Source: Siphlonurus alternatus (lineage: Eukaryota > Arthropoda > Insecta > Ephemeroptera > Siphlonuridae). Taken from it: a stretch of DNA of 64,000 nucleotides. Of the stretch, positions 11,569-23,605 are shown piece after piece; within the stretch, counting starts at the first letter, position 1, and each line of letters begins with the position of its first letter. The stretch lies in NCBI GenBank assembly GCA_949825025.1, contig OX463781.1, positions 39,817,150 through 39,881,149 on the forward strand. Direction: 5' to 3'. A program made the position numbers and the translations under genes. The notes under the pieces were generated by a model, which searched no databases, was not told where the DNA came from, and was given only the letters and a program-made list of their open reading frames with translations.

Positions 11569-12739
11569 GAGAATAAAAAAATAATTAATATATAAACCTT
11601 CCTTAGCATAGATGATAAATAACTAAAGCTGAAATTTATTGACATAAATACAAATGTTTGTGTTGCAATCGAATTACAATTTATATAAATCAGACAGACC
11701 ACACCTGTAGCACGTCCAGTTTGACTAACAAACGAACGCTATAAAAAATATGCGGTCACATTTTTTGTTCTCCCGACTCTCTTTTTATTTATTATCAATT
11801 TTTATTGCATTTTTGTATAAAAAAAAATTTTCAGATAAAAAGAGCATTCTGAGCTGTGAATCAATTTAGTGATAGTGTGACAGGCGAGAGCGGATCCACA
11901 AGTGGTGGTATGCAACCAACAGGCTTTGTTCTGATGAAACGAGCCGTTTGTGTGTATTTGAATAAAAAAATACTCCCAACATAAAGCCAAACATTAATAA
12001 ACGAAAAAAAAGTATTGAATGTATGCCAGAACAATATTCAAATTTTTTTATTTATTGTTATTTAAATTTGTATAAAAAAACATTCAAATCATATGTTATA
12101 TTCTTATAGTTGTTCCACCCCTGCATAAATATATTTATCATTTTAAATATATGCCAGTAATTACTCTTATAGCAAGAATTTTATAAAAATACTCGAAGTT
12201 TTGGATAAAAATTAATTTTTGGAATAAGCTCTAATATATTAAGTAAAATATATATTTTGATAATTTTAAAATTTAATAAATCATATAAATTCAAATAATA
12301 GCAGCTTTAAAAGACCGTATAAATATTTCCCTTTATAATGAATATCGTTTGTAGAATCTGGATGGGAAACAAGGAATTCAGTCCCTAAAGTTCTTTAGAT
12401 TTTAGTTAGAATGCAGTAAATTTTTTAAGAATTTTATTGGAGTACATTCACGACGGGGTTATCCATAAAATTATCTAGCTTTTCATTAATCGTGGTTATT
12501 GATTTAGATTGATTTATTATTGTATTAAAATTTCATAATTTTATTAATTCTTACTATTAGGGGTATTATAAAAATATGCAAACCAATTTATATCTTACTA
12601 AAGTTTGCTAAAGTCATGGTTGCAACATACCATTTTTACACTGATGTCATTATTACTGTATATTATGGTAGGACGATGTTGAAGTACCTGATTTTACCTA
12701 CGAGAGCACAGAAAGAGCATTGTTGTCGCTATTAGTTAA

Positions 12740-13071
12740 CCCTAGCATTTATACCAAGGGATTTTTTTTATCACATGTTATATCAAGTGAGGGAAGGGGG
12801 GGGGGGGTGGAGGGGACGAAACGACCCGCTTATAAAATAAATGTAAAATAAAATGAAATAAAATTATAAATAAATGCTTATAAATGTTATAAAAAAAATA
12901 ATAACTATTTTTTTTTACGGAAATACATATTATAGCTGGATGGCTTACTATTTACTAAAGATTACAAAATTTTCAGATTTTTTAAACAAGTATTCCACAC
13001 TTATGTTTCGCTTTAAAAGAGTTACGAGCCGAGATCATCTCGCCCCCCCCCCCCTCCCTAGTAATGCAAGG
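12740..13071. mobile_element. TTAA-flanked element with CCCTAG end
   Basis: TTAA at 12736-12739 and 13072-13075 flank imperfect inverted ends, CCCTAGCATTTATACC on the left and, on the complement of the right end, CCTTGCATTACTAGGGA. Runs of G and C sit at matching places near the ends. The termini resemble piggyBac-type ends. The interior is AT-rich and non-coding. Confidence 0.6.
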
Positions 13072-13075
13072 TTAA

Positions 13076-14017
13076 CCCTAAGCTATTTTATTATTATAAG
13101 CAAACAATTACCATCAGATATCATGCAAATCAACAATTGTCCTGTTTTTTTCCCTTCACATACATTATTAAACAAAAATTATCATAAAATGCATTTAATT
13201 GTGACGTCACTGTATATTTGATATGATATACCTGTAACTTGTATTGAAGGAAACCTCTTTGCTAGGAGGCACCATCAGTGGTTGTCGCGTCTGCCTGGCT
13301 GGGCGCAGATATTAATGGCAGCTTATTGTTACACTACTTATAGCCACTCTTCCACGTCGTCGCTGAACAATGGTGCAGATTTATATAAGAACGTGCTGCT
13401 GAGAAGCTTAAGGCACATTCCCAGCAAAGTCAGTACTATATAGTGCATTCTCTACAGTATAAAAAATTATTTATAATTTTCACACACCTTTATAACTTAT
13501 TACATAGTTATTTAATTAATGAATTTAGGTTATATTATAATATTTAAAACATAAAGAAGATATAGATTTTAAAGTTTCAATATATTAATAAGTTTATTAT
13601 GAAACATTTGTTAAATGTCATGATATGTTAAGACAGTTAAGGTGTTATATTTTTTTAGATAAATTATAATTCAAAATCATGATCATGATATGTATTTTCT
13701 ATGGTACATTTTTGAAAAAAAAAATGTATAATATAAAATATAATAAGAATTTAATGGCCGCAATGAAACTCCCAATTCTTCAATAATTATTCATAATAAT
13801 AACAATTATTTCTTGTAATTTTTTTCTTTTTGGAACTTGTGACTAAGAAATTGAAATTTTCAAAGTTAAAATGCAAAGTAATATTCACTTTCCTGAAATC
13901 GTGAAATCGTAAGACATTATTGTATTTCTAATTTTATTCACGATACCAATAATTATGAGTAACTTTAAGTATTCTTGAATAATTTTAGCAAAATAACGTA
14001 TGAAAAAAAAAGCATCC
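13076..14017. other. gene-free stretch
   Basis: A GC-richer patch at 13250-13440 (AGGAAACCTCTTTGCTAGGA, TCCACGTCGTCGCTGAAC) has no clear frame. The rest is AT-rich. Confidence 0.4.
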
Positions 14018-14520
14018 TTGATCAATCACTTTCTGAACAATGGTAATAGTAGCAATATAAATTCAGAACTAATTATCGTTAATATGGGTGCTCCTCAAGG
14101 TACTAAAATCTGACCACCCCTTTTCAATCTATATACAAATGATATGACCCAAAATGTAAAGCAGGGTTGTCAGATACGCTGACGATACTAATAATTAATA
14201 ATATTATGTCATCCAGATCAAGCTAATGTATTGGTTAAAGCTCTATAAGCAAGCTAGCAGTGAAGGAAATTGAATATTGATCAAATAATAATTTGTTACA
14301 CTAGCATAAAAAACATTAAAACGACCTTTATACATTTTCACCCTTATCAAAAAAATCTTGTTTTCAGTCCTCTCTTAAGATCAATAATAATTATGTAATT
14401 TAATCCACTCAAGGCACTAAATTTCTATAATAGGTCTCCACTTATTTGAAGGTTCAAATTGTTCTGATCATTATAATACACTTAATTCAAAACTACGCAG
14501 AAGGGTTTATTTATATTTGT
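14018..14520 (+). pseudogene. decayed non-LTR reverse transcriptase fragment
   Basis: Conserved RT motifs can be read across broken frames. NMGAPQGT is followed, after a stop, by PPLFNLYTNDM (the GVPQG...LGPLLF motif). Then come RYADDTN (the catalytic YADD box), SNNNLLH in place of the W..NKL.LN motif, KTTFIHFHP (as in the intact LINE at 60256-61572), and TKFL. Several stops and frameshifts make it non-functional. By its motifs it belongs to the CR1/Jockey-like group of LINEs. The 5' and 3' ends are uncertain. Confidence 0.7.
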
Positions 14521-14897
14521 TTTATTTTGTTATATAATATTACAAGAAGTGTAATGTGCTACGTATAGCTAATTGCAGTTATTACTGTTATTAGTGTATA
14601 ATTATACAGTATATACGTATGTTTTTTTTTTCTTTTCATTTTCTGTGTTTTTATTTTGTATTATTTTTTATGATTTTTTCTATAATACGCCTACTATTAA
14701 ATTTGTACAGCTAAAGGAACCAAATAAATATATTAAATCTATATTATTATGCATATCTACCTGGTATTTCCAATGATTCCTCGAGGAATTAGGATACAAA
14801 TCATACACCTATAGTAAAATTCTCGAATTTAGCAAGAATTTGCTTTCATTTGAAGTTGAAGGAAAAAACAAGAGTAATGTGTAAAAACTCTGACACG

Positions 14898-15189
14898 TTG
14901 GATGAGATTCACGAAGCAATTAGCCAGGGGGGTCTTCAGATAACACAAATTACAACAATCCTAAAATTAAGACAGTCTTAGCGTATTCTTTATTGTTGCG
15001 CTAAGACTGTCTTAGGCTAAGTTTAGGTTAAGTGGTGTTATTTGAAGACCCCCTAGGTTTTTAACCACGTTTAACTTAACCACGTTTGTCTAAGGTGGTT
15101 TAATAAGTAAAACAAGTACTGTATAGTTAAACGTGGTTAAGCTAAACGTGGTTAAAAACCTGGCTAACTGATTCGTGAATCGTACCCAT
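14898..15189. mobile_element. foldback MITE, family H, carrying a nested element
   Basis: The outer arms are GATTCACGAAGCAATTAGCC on the left and CTGGCTAACTGATTCGTGAA on the right, with repeated AACCACGTTTA blocks between them. A related uninterrupted copy is at 43167-43320. The left arm is split after CCAGG by the element at 14928-15052. Confidence 0.75.
14928..15052. mobile_element. foldback MITE nested inside family H
   Basis: The ends are GGGGTCTTCAGATAACAC and GTGTTATTTGAAGACCCC, with inner arms AAGACAGTCTTAG. CCAGG before and CTAGG after suggest a target duplication of about 5 bp; the copy at 43167-43320 shows the undisturbed CCAGG. Confidence 0.65.
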
Positions 15190-15417
15190 TATAAATATAA
15201 TAATTGTAAGTTAAAAGTGAGCTGAATTAAATATTCGGAACAATTTAGCTGAGTGTTTATTGTATTTCATCTTATTAAAAAAATATTTAAATAACATAAT
15301 GTTATATATCGATGTACTGTACCTAAGTACTATTATGGAAACTTTTGCAGAAGTCGTATGATAGCCTTTCTTTTTGAGCTAAGCCCTCCTTTTGTAAATA
15401 TGCTATTCGTCTTCAAG

Positions 15418-15545
15418 TGTGACACATATTTGCGTGAGAAAGAGACATTAAAGTGCAAGCTGCATTACAGACACGAATGCGTGCAAAGAATTAATTTTCC
15501 CTACAAAGAGCATAGAGAAATTTCTAAAAGTTTGAGAAGAAAAAG
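15418..15545 (+). CDS. candidate internal exon, basic Cys-containing peptide
   Basis: A 128-nt stretch lies between an acceptor-like pyrimidine tract (CTATTCGTCTTCAAG, ending at 15417) and a good donor (AAAAG/GTGAGA). The frame is open, begins CDTYLREKETLKCKLHYRHE, continues CVQRINFPYKEHR and ends in a lysine/arginine-rich run. The frame also extends upstream to an ATG at 15358, so a short single-exon ORF to 15549 is an alternative. The product is not recognised and no partner exon was found. Confidence 0.3.
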
Positions 15546-16029
15546 GTGAGAAAATTAATTCTTTTGAATCAGTTTATCTTTACAACATTATGAATTAATA
15601 AGTATAATAATTTTTAATGTATTTATTTATGTTAAGTTAAGCGTTAATTTTTGTTAAGTTTACAGTAAGTGTCTAGTCTAGAGGGTGTGCTACTGCTGCT
15701 AATTGAATAAAACACATAGCAGGCAGCAACTCTGCAAGCTTGATTCTGCACTGGTAAATAAAAGGGGAGAGAGAAAGAAAAATGCGTTGCTCTAATTATA
15801 AATATATAGCTTTAAAGCTTTCTTATATTATGAAATGTTAAACATAATATTAATATGAATAAAATAAAAATAGTAATTTATCTTACTTGAATGTATATAA
15901 TATTTATTCAACTATACATTTAAATGTTTAATTAATTATTACCATGCTGTATTTTTTTCTTTTTTTTTTTATTTTTTATAACTGAACCATTTTGTAGGTT
16001 ACTTGTCACAAATGACTTTATATATGCTT

Positions 16030-16345
16030 TAACTTCTCCGTTCTTTGTGGACCCGACGAAGCGTTGCTTAGCTTTTTATAACATGTGTTCTTTCCAAACC
16101 GGGGCGGCCGCGGCCAAAGCCTATAGCAATCCATCCCAGCATTCATCTTGGTGTGACTTAAGAAACCATGGAAACCTCAATCAGAATGGTTGGCAATTGA
16201 TGGAGGATGCCATCAATCACCTCCCGGATTGTATGTGGTCTTTAATAAACCGCCACTTGTGAAAAGTTTGAAGTTTGGCGGTGCCTGGGATCAAACTCAC
16301 GACTTTCCGATTACGAATCGGATGTGCATACCACTAAGTTAAGCG
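16030..16345 (-). mobile_element. tRNA-derived SINE, 3'-truncated copy
   Basis: On the minus strand the head reads CTTAGTGGTATGCAC (A-box region) and GTCGTGAGTTTGATCCCAG (B-box region). The body follows with GGAGGTGATTGATGGCATCC and TTTCCATGGTTTC. The same order of blocks is found on the plus strand at 44852 and 49580. Promoter motifs are recognisable, but it is a SINE rather than a functional tRNA gene: the tRNA part is diverged and runs straight into the body. Confidence 0.75.
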
Positions 16346-16365
16346 TTCGGATTATATTGTATGTA

Positions 16366-16633
16366 CAGTTAATAGCAAATAGAATGAAACAACAATGATC
16401 CTTTGTTATCAAGGTACAAAGTTTAAATTCCCTACTTCTAACTTATCACAGTAGTTCTCTTATTAGGATGTTCGCAATCTCAACGATTCACGCCCACTCG
16501 CCAATCGAGCAAACATCGTTGATAGAGTGATAATGCATAGATATATAGCTGTGATAATTAAGCTAGAATGAGGGAATTTAAACTTTGTACTGTGACAACA
16601 AAGGACCATTGTTGTTTCATTCGCTATTGACTG
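16366..16633. mobile_element. TA-flanked MITE (Tc1/mariner-like), family I
   Basis: The ends CAGTTAATAGCAAATAG and CGCTATTGACTG are flanked by TA on each side, with arms of about 65 bp extending through ACAACAATGATCCTTTGTT. The CAGT terminus and TA target are typical of Tc1/mariner. It is non-coding. Confidence 0.7.
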
Positions 16634-17055
16634 TACAGACATGGCTGTGTGATTTAATGACGTCTTATATTATATATTGGAGCTGAACTAGATCGACACG
16701 CATCTAATACTGTCAAGTAAAAGTAACGAATGTTCACATGGTATAAAATATTACTTTTCAATGTTATTATGAAAATTGCAAAAAACTTATTTATATAATA
16801 CAGCATTGAAAAACTTTGTTATTAATTGTTTATTTATAAATTTACATGATATAATAAGGACAAATTTTTATTGAATATTTGGATAGAGCACCTCGACTTA
16901 TGACAGATTGTATTGACCATTTCTTGCATATTTTTTTAAACCCTATAACACCCTCAAAATTGGAAGAAAAATTCTAAGACGTTCAACATCTTATCCTATG
17001 ATTCGAATATTTACATGATTACGACATCAATCGTATTGCGGTACGGTTTTAAGTG

Positions 17056-17744
17056 TTAAGGCGTATTCACATGGCGATTTCTATCATGCGACGCGATGCA
17101 AATAATGCGCACTTGCTGTAACATCCATTGGCGGCGGCCATATTTGGCGATTAAAAAAAAAAGAGCATCGCAATTAACGCGATTTCGCTGCCGCAACTTG
17201 GCGTATTCTCTCGCCGCCCGCAAAGGATTTCACAGCTTGTGTGGCAAAATCGCGTAGCATCGCCGTTGTCGACATCTTAAGGCTTAACCTGAGAAATTTG
17301 GACGAAAAATTCGCTACAACAGATTTTCTTCAAATTAATTTGGTGGACTCACAACAATCGTCAAATTAGCTCTGAATTTTTTCGGAATTTTTTAACCGTT
17401 GGTTTAATTATAATTAATTTATTTAAATGAGAATTTTGTATCCTTCCAATGTTAAATTTGTTAATTAGCATTGCAAAAAAACTATGCAACAGATTCTTTT
17501 ACTTTTTTTTTTTTACTAAAGCCTAATTTTTTAGACTATTTTTCTGAATTGTTTTCATATATTTTGAACCGTGGCGATGATCGTTTCCTATATGTGATGA
17601 GAAATGTGGCAACGTTCTCAAGGACTGTTGTCACCACCCCCTCCTAAAAATTTAAGCTCATTCCAATGCAAACAGTGTTGCCACTATAGCCACGCCTCTT
17701 GACCTTGACAGACAAATTCTCAGGTTATACCTTAATCCGCCTTT
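17056..17744. mobile_element. MITE family J copy 1, split by a TTAA element
   Basis: The left end is TTAAGGCGTATTCACATGGC and the arms carry ATCATGCGACGCGAT. The right arm is interrupted at GACATC/TTAA by the element at 17281-17731 and resumes as TCCGCCTTTA. The copy at 33298-33510 shows the uninterrupted order GTCATCTGAATCCGCC. Confidence 0.75.
17281..17731 (-). mobile_element. TTAA-flanked (piggyBac-like) element, copy 2, nested
   Basis: This is the reverse complement of 2461-2920, 451 bp long, with ends GGCTTAACCTGAGAAATTTG and CAAATTCTCAGGTTATACC. TTAA is duplicated at 17277-17280 and 17732-17735. Comparison with the homologous MITE at 33298-33510 (TCTGAATCC at the insertion site) shows a clean insertion into TTAA. 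No transposase is encoded, so it needs one in trans. Confidence 0.85.
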
Positions 17745-17867
17745 AGAGAGTTAAAAATAATCTAAAAAAAATTATATATATATATATAACATATACTACA
17801 TCAAGGTCTTTTATCCACCTATGTAAATTATCCATATATGCATTGTATAATGCATGCACCATCCTAT

Positions 17868-18010
17868 GGACGAGGATCCAGGGGGGGAGGGGACGAAATG
17901 TTGCATTTAACATGGATAATATATATAGACATTTTCCCTCCTCCAATTTTTTTAACATTGACCCTATGGAGGAAGCTCCCAACGAAATATTTTTTCTGGA
18001 TCTGCGCCTT
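17868..18010. mobile_element. GGATCC-type hAT-like MITE, diverged copy
   Basis: Ends GAGGATCCAGGGGGG and TCTGGATCTGCGCC match the family seen at 45164-45365, with internal CCCTCCTCC. The target duplication is not clear. Confidence 0.5.
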
Positions 18011-18555
18011 ACTTCCTAAACATATAATGACAAAACTTCAAGGCCTCTCTGCTGTATATGGTATTGTCACCGCATTGTTTTTTCTATCTTTTTTTATCAC
18101 ATCCTATTCTATTTTTGTCCCCGGGTGTTTATATGGTGTCATGTTTGAAGCAAAAAGTTTTTGTTATATTTGGATCACGTTTTTCTCCTTTCACTTTCTG
18201 TATTCTTTTTCAGACCGCGGTGTTTGTTTCCTCCCACCTCTATGATTGCGTGATAAACAAAACAATTTTCCTCACCATAATGTCCAACATTGTATAACTT
18301 GGTTTGTTTTTAAATAAATCAAAATTGAGATAGAAGCAAATGATACTACCGCATGTCATATAATTTAGTAAATTTCTTAATTAAAATTATTTGAAATTAT
18401 CCAAATTTTGATAAAAACATGTCCAATATTATTTACTAAGCTACCAACAAAATTCTGATACTTTTAAAATAATATATATTATGTAGGATTTTATTATAAT
18501 GCATGAAAATTGTTATCCTTTGACTATGGTACGTAAATATTTGGGAATTCATGAA

Positions 18556-18881
18556 CGGACAACCTGCATGAAATTTTTTTATTGCCGAACTGAATAAATG
18601 GTACTCTGAATTTTTTCAGTTATTTTTTTGAGTCGCGGAACAATTTTTAAATAATTATTGAAAATTCTGTAAGTTAAGTTGGCACCCCTGAATCCTTAAT
18701 AATAAAAAAAATAGAGCCTAAATGCCTATTGACGCCTCCAGGGGGCGTGGCCGCACTTACAAAATAATTATATTTTATTAAAAATAGTTCTGGGACTAAA
18801 GAAATCTGAAAAAAATCAGATTAGCATTTGGTACCCTCTATTCATTTCTGCAATAAAAAAATTTAATGCATGATGTCCATT
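18556..18881. mobile_element. foldback MITE, family F copy 2
   Basis: GGACAACCTGCATGAAATTT on the left and, on the right, the complement of GGACATCATGCATTAAATT. The arms continue through TTTTATTGC and TGAATTTTTTCAG, with a GC-rich centre at TTGACGCCTCCAGGGGGCG. Close relative of 57007-57288. Confidence 0.8.
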
Positions 18882-19139
18882 AAGTAACAGATGAACAACT
18901 ATCTGTTCAGAGAACATATTAAGGAAAATATGATTCCTGATCCTCAGTTGATTGTGTATAATATTTAGGAACATGCATATAAAAATATAGGTTTAAAAAA
19001 AAATCAAATTGATATACATTTTTAAATTTGAATTGATAGAAAAAAAGCAAACTATTTTTATCTCCTATATATATTTTTATTTTATATAATATTTATTCAA
19101 AAAATTTGGTATAATAAAATTACTGACTGTGGTTTTTTA

Positions 19140-19620
19140 AGGCACGCAAGGGCTAGATAAGACGTTATCGGCCTCAATGGCTTGCCTCTAGGGTGTGGTC
19201 AGCCAGGAATTTCGCCAGGCGGTCCACGACGTGCAGCCTTGACCAAGCTTGTAGCCCCTTGCTGTGAGCTATGCAAATGCGTGAGAGCATTCAACAATCA
19301 ATGGAGGAGGTCAAGAGTGATCGGCCCGAACCACGCGGCGTGCGTTAATAATCAATAATTACTTTCACATGATGGCATTTAAAGGGATCCTAAATATTAT
19401 TATTTTTTAATCAAAAGTTAGACACTGAGTAGGACTACATGCTGCGTGGTGTTAAGTGGTCCAGGGTAAGCGCGCCGCGGGCAGCGAGAGCTCAGTATCA
19501 TGACATTACGATCTTGAGCTGGCAACGCAGACGTCTTTTCGGTCGTTCTCGGTTCTTTCCGCTATGACATCCTGATTGCCCTCCCTTCTCTCACCTCCCG
19601 ATGTTGTCTGCGTAATTACC
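19140..19620. other. GC-rich intergenic island with octamer motif
   Basis: Two GC-rich blocks (19140-19345 and 19440-19610) stand in AT-rich DNA. An ATGCAAAT octamer lies near 19273. Donor-like GTAAGC (plus) and GTGAGA (minus) sites are visible, but no long open frame. It may be regulatory or contain unrecognised exons. Confidence 0.25.
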
Positions 19621-19755
19621 CTGCAGCTTTAATTTCTAAATTTATTTAATTTATATAGATTCGGGAAATGATCCGAAGACTAAAATTTACTTATTTTTAG
19701 CATTAACGTGTGTTACAGATGTTATGCCTACATATCTTTATTATCCTGTCTCTTT

Positions 19756-19824
19756 AATACGAATTCGTTGACGATTGATAATTTTATTCTTATTACGCGT
19801 TGTCAACGAATCCGTATTATAATA
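19756..19824. ncRNA. short hairpin, pre-miRNA-like in size
   Basis: AATACGAATTCGTTGAC pairs with GTCAACGAATCCGTATT (one mismatch in 17) around a loop of about 25 nt. Size and pairing would suit a pre-miRNA, but short inverted-repeat elements are abundant here and no homology is claimed. Confidence 0.15.
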
Positions 19825-20131
19825 CTGAACGTAATGAATGTATGTTAAAATTTTTAATAACAGTTCGTCTTCTTCTTTTGTGAGTCTCTTCTCTTGAAGA
19901 ATTATTGAGGATGATTTTACTTTTTGGAGTCAGACACTACAGTCATCATAACATCATGTCACTGTAACATCTCCCAGTGACGCCAACATGTCGTGTTTTA
20001 GGAATGCATTTGATTGGCTAGCTGTTCCATACAGGTTACTTGATCGTATAGGCTTATGGCTTAGTTGTTCTTAAGGTTGATGAAAATTATCGAGGATCGA
20101 ACTTCTTTATTCTTCAATTTACTGTTCTGAG

Positions 20132-20250
<119 letters not shown>

Positions 20251-21019
20251 ATAAAATGAAAAATAACACTAGAACATTATAAATCTCTGCCATCAATTTG
20301 TTACTGCAATGCTACAACAACCTCTAGGGACAAATGCTATGGACTACTATTATTTTTACTTTTTGCACTCGAAATACTATATATATTTGCAATATAGCTA
20401 TGATTTATAGAACAAATATAATGTAAAAACTCCCAGTGTATGTATTCTATATATGCTTTATAACTGTAAAATATTTTTAATTGTTGCACCTGTGATCATT
20501 TATTTTCATATATACGTGACATTTGTAGAATAGTTTAATAGTTTTATTTTTAGATATTGAAAATATTTTTTATGTGAATTTAGTACCAAAATTTTTACAA
20601 AATAAATTCATTTCATTATAAATTGAATACATAAATAAGAACACCATCATAAACCTTTTTTATTAAATAAAATTTGAGCTGTGTTATAAAACAACAAAAA
20701 ATATCGGGGGATATTTTTCCCATAGGGTATAAAACTCCCAGGTTTTAAATCAATGAAATCACACTTTTTTACTAATAAATAAAAAATATGATTTTGTAAA
20801 TTGTGATCGGTATATATTTTATATAAAATCACGAAATCATGCAACACACTTATTAGCTCTAATCAGCGCAGTGGAAATAATACTGTAATATATAATTTTT
20901 ACTTGATTAATTTTTTTTAAGTTGATCGAATCAACTCCATAGTACTATAATTCGGATAGGTGGATAGGCGATAGGCTTGATCGTTTGTAAATAGCCCCGA
21001 TTTACAAACGATTTATCCA

Positions 21020-21125
21020 AAAAGTTATCCACGTTTCATTATTTTAACCGCGGTTAGCGCCAGCCTAATTCAATACACTAAACGTGGTTAGTGAGAAACC
21101 TGGATATATTTCATCGTGATTATCC
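21020..21125. mobile_element. degenerate family H-like MITE
   Basis: TTATCCACGTTTC and AACGTGGTTAGTGAGAAACC with TGGATA recall the arms at 43352-43462. A small palindrome, ATCGTTTGTAAATAG...ATTTACAAACGAT, lies on its left edge. It is highly decayed. Confidence 0.4.
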
Positions 21126-21814
21126 CAATATCGTCAACTTATATTAGACTTTTTTCATTATTTTGCGTTTTTTTCAAATTATTTTCTTGTTAACTAAGCT
21201 TTTGAACTCATTATTTTATAGGTACAAATATTTAGCTAGACTTAAAAAATTAAACTCTTAAATAATTAATGTCGCACTTTAATGATTTTTAAATGCACGT
21301 TGCATGATTATATCTATCAGTCTCCATAGACCATGAACGTATATTATAATATTAGAATCGTAGGTATATCGTTGTCTCATGCATAATGTATATTAATATT
21401 AATTATAGCAACTGTTGATTTCCACTATCATAATAATTTTTACTGCAACTCAAAGTAATCTCTATGCTACCTACACGTACTTAGAGCTTATTAAAGCAGG
21501 GTTAAAAGATCTAAGATAAGATTTACATGCTGTTAATGAGACATTAAGGCAGCGTAGTTACATCTGGTAATCTTCGTGTATTCAGCCAGCTACTCGAGTA
21601 TGTATGGAGAGTGTTAAGGATGAAAATAAGCAAATAACATCCAGCAATACACTTGTGGCAAAAGAGTTAATAATAATAATACTTTGTTATATTTTTGTTA
21701 TATTTTATATCTTTGGCTTGCAATAGCTAATCATGATAAACTTAAAAAATAATGAAATATATGCATACAAAGATGTAGCAGATATTTTTTTGTTTTTTTA
21801 TTTTTATTTTTTTT

Positions 21815-21962
21815 ACAGGAATACACCCCTAAGAGCTTACAGTTCGCGGAAATGGGTAGGAATGAGGCGGGGAAAGGATGGTGGCCACGGACTGTTACTC
21901 CCAGCATTCACTGAGGTGAGACTGAGAAAACCATGGAAAACCTCAGTCAGGCTGGACACCTC
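21815..21962 (-). mobile_element. tRNA-derived SINE body fragment
   Basis: On the minus strand CCTGACTGAGGTTTTCCATG and GAATGCTGGG match the SINE body at 49738-49792. The tRNA-like head is missing. Confidence 0.6.
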
Positions 21963-23385
21963 TACTTTTTATCAATGATATTAAATAATAGATTCTACTT
22001 TATAAATTATGATGAATTAATGGAACTTGATTAACAAAATAAAATTATAAATAATTATCTTTCTCTCTACTACAAAATAATTATTAACATTATTGTTTAA
22101 TCCGACAAATATTACATGAGAAGACGCCTTTTCTAAAATTCTCCCAACTAGTTTGTTGCATGGTTTTATTGAATTTACATACAATCATCTTTCATGATGA
22201 GAAAATTTCTCATCATCACACGTATCCAGTTTTTTTCTTATTATTTTCTGACGTGTCAATAATTAATTTCTATTCTATATTTGAGTCTACAAATATATTT
22301 TTAAGTAAAACAATTTTATTGAGTATATTTAAAAAATAAATTTTGGTGTTTTTAAATTAGCCCTCTTTTAGATTGAATAGCAATTACCTACATAATCACA
22401 ACAAAATATTTTTCTGGCTTGCAAATAAAATATGGACTTGGTAAAATTGCATTTTATTTTCAGTGCAATCAAGGAAAAAACAAAATTATGACATGGAATT
22501 TAAATGAAATGCAGCTCTTTTCAATTTTGTCTTAAAGCATTGTCTGTCAATCTTTGTTTGTATAATGTATTAGCAGCAGGTGATCTAGTGGCCATTTTCG
22601 TGACGTCGTGATAGTGGAACCCCATATTATTCTACCTAGTTATCCATTTACCTTGCATCAGCAGATATATTAACAAATAGTAGTCATTGATGCATTTGTA
22701 TAAAATAAATATGCAAAAGTATATTACTCCATTTAAAAAAAAATTCTTTTGAACATATTGAGCATAGGAAGCTCTTTTTTCACAAACCCCACAAACTAAT
22801 GACCTATAATTTCAAGGTATTTGATATATTAGTGATGTTAACTGAGAAATATTAAAAAAAAAAATGCATTGTTTCGTTCACCGTACAGAAAGCATATATA
22901 CTTCTGTAATAAAATGAACCTTGAATGCATAACTTCCAACAAGTAAAAAAGAAAGTACAAAAGTTTTGTGATGTATTTCCACTGCAACATAAGAACAAAC
23001 AGAATGGAAATCTCCTGGCACCGTATGCAACTTGTTTGACACTGATGCACAAGTAGTTGCCTATGTTCAAGGAGCCATTCAACAGTGTATGTTCTACTTC
23101 ATTCGTCTTCTACTTGAGCTTCTCAATATGCAGTAAGTCACATACGATGAATCCGTACATTTTTTTTTAGCTATTTACGAAGATAAGTAGAGCGCACGTA
23201 AAAAAAATAAATATTGTGTTTTGTGACGCAGTTAAGGAATAATGTAGCGTAAAAAAACAAATCGAATACAAATTAAAGTGTATAATAACTTTAACGATGT
23301 TTTTTATCAAAGTCTTCGATGGACATTCTATGATGCGGTCATGTGCATTATTTTTTAAGTGTATAATGATATATAACGTTTAGTC

Positions 23386-23605
23386 CAGGGCTATTACTCT
23401 ATTGAACCGGGTATAGTCACTCCCTTCCGGCTTATGGAGGCCCAATTCTGAATTCTGATTGGCTTAGAAATAACCCGTTTTGCTGAAACGCCTTCCTATT
23501 GGTTAAAAAGGGGTTATTTTCTTGTTGTTTACAAATTTCAACAATCCAATTTTTTTTGTAACGGTCGTGAGTGACTTTACCCGGTTCAATAGAGTAATAG
23601 CCCTG
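23386..23605. mobile_element. hAT-like MITE with 8-bp target duplication
   Basis: The termini are CAGGGCTATTACTCTATTGA and TCAATAGAGTAATAGCCCTG. GTTTAGTC is duplicated exactly at 23378-23385 and 23606-23613. CAGGG ends plus an 8-bp duplication are the hAT signature. Intact ends and an exact duplication suggest a fairly recent insertion. It is 220 bp and non-coding. Confidence 0.9.
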
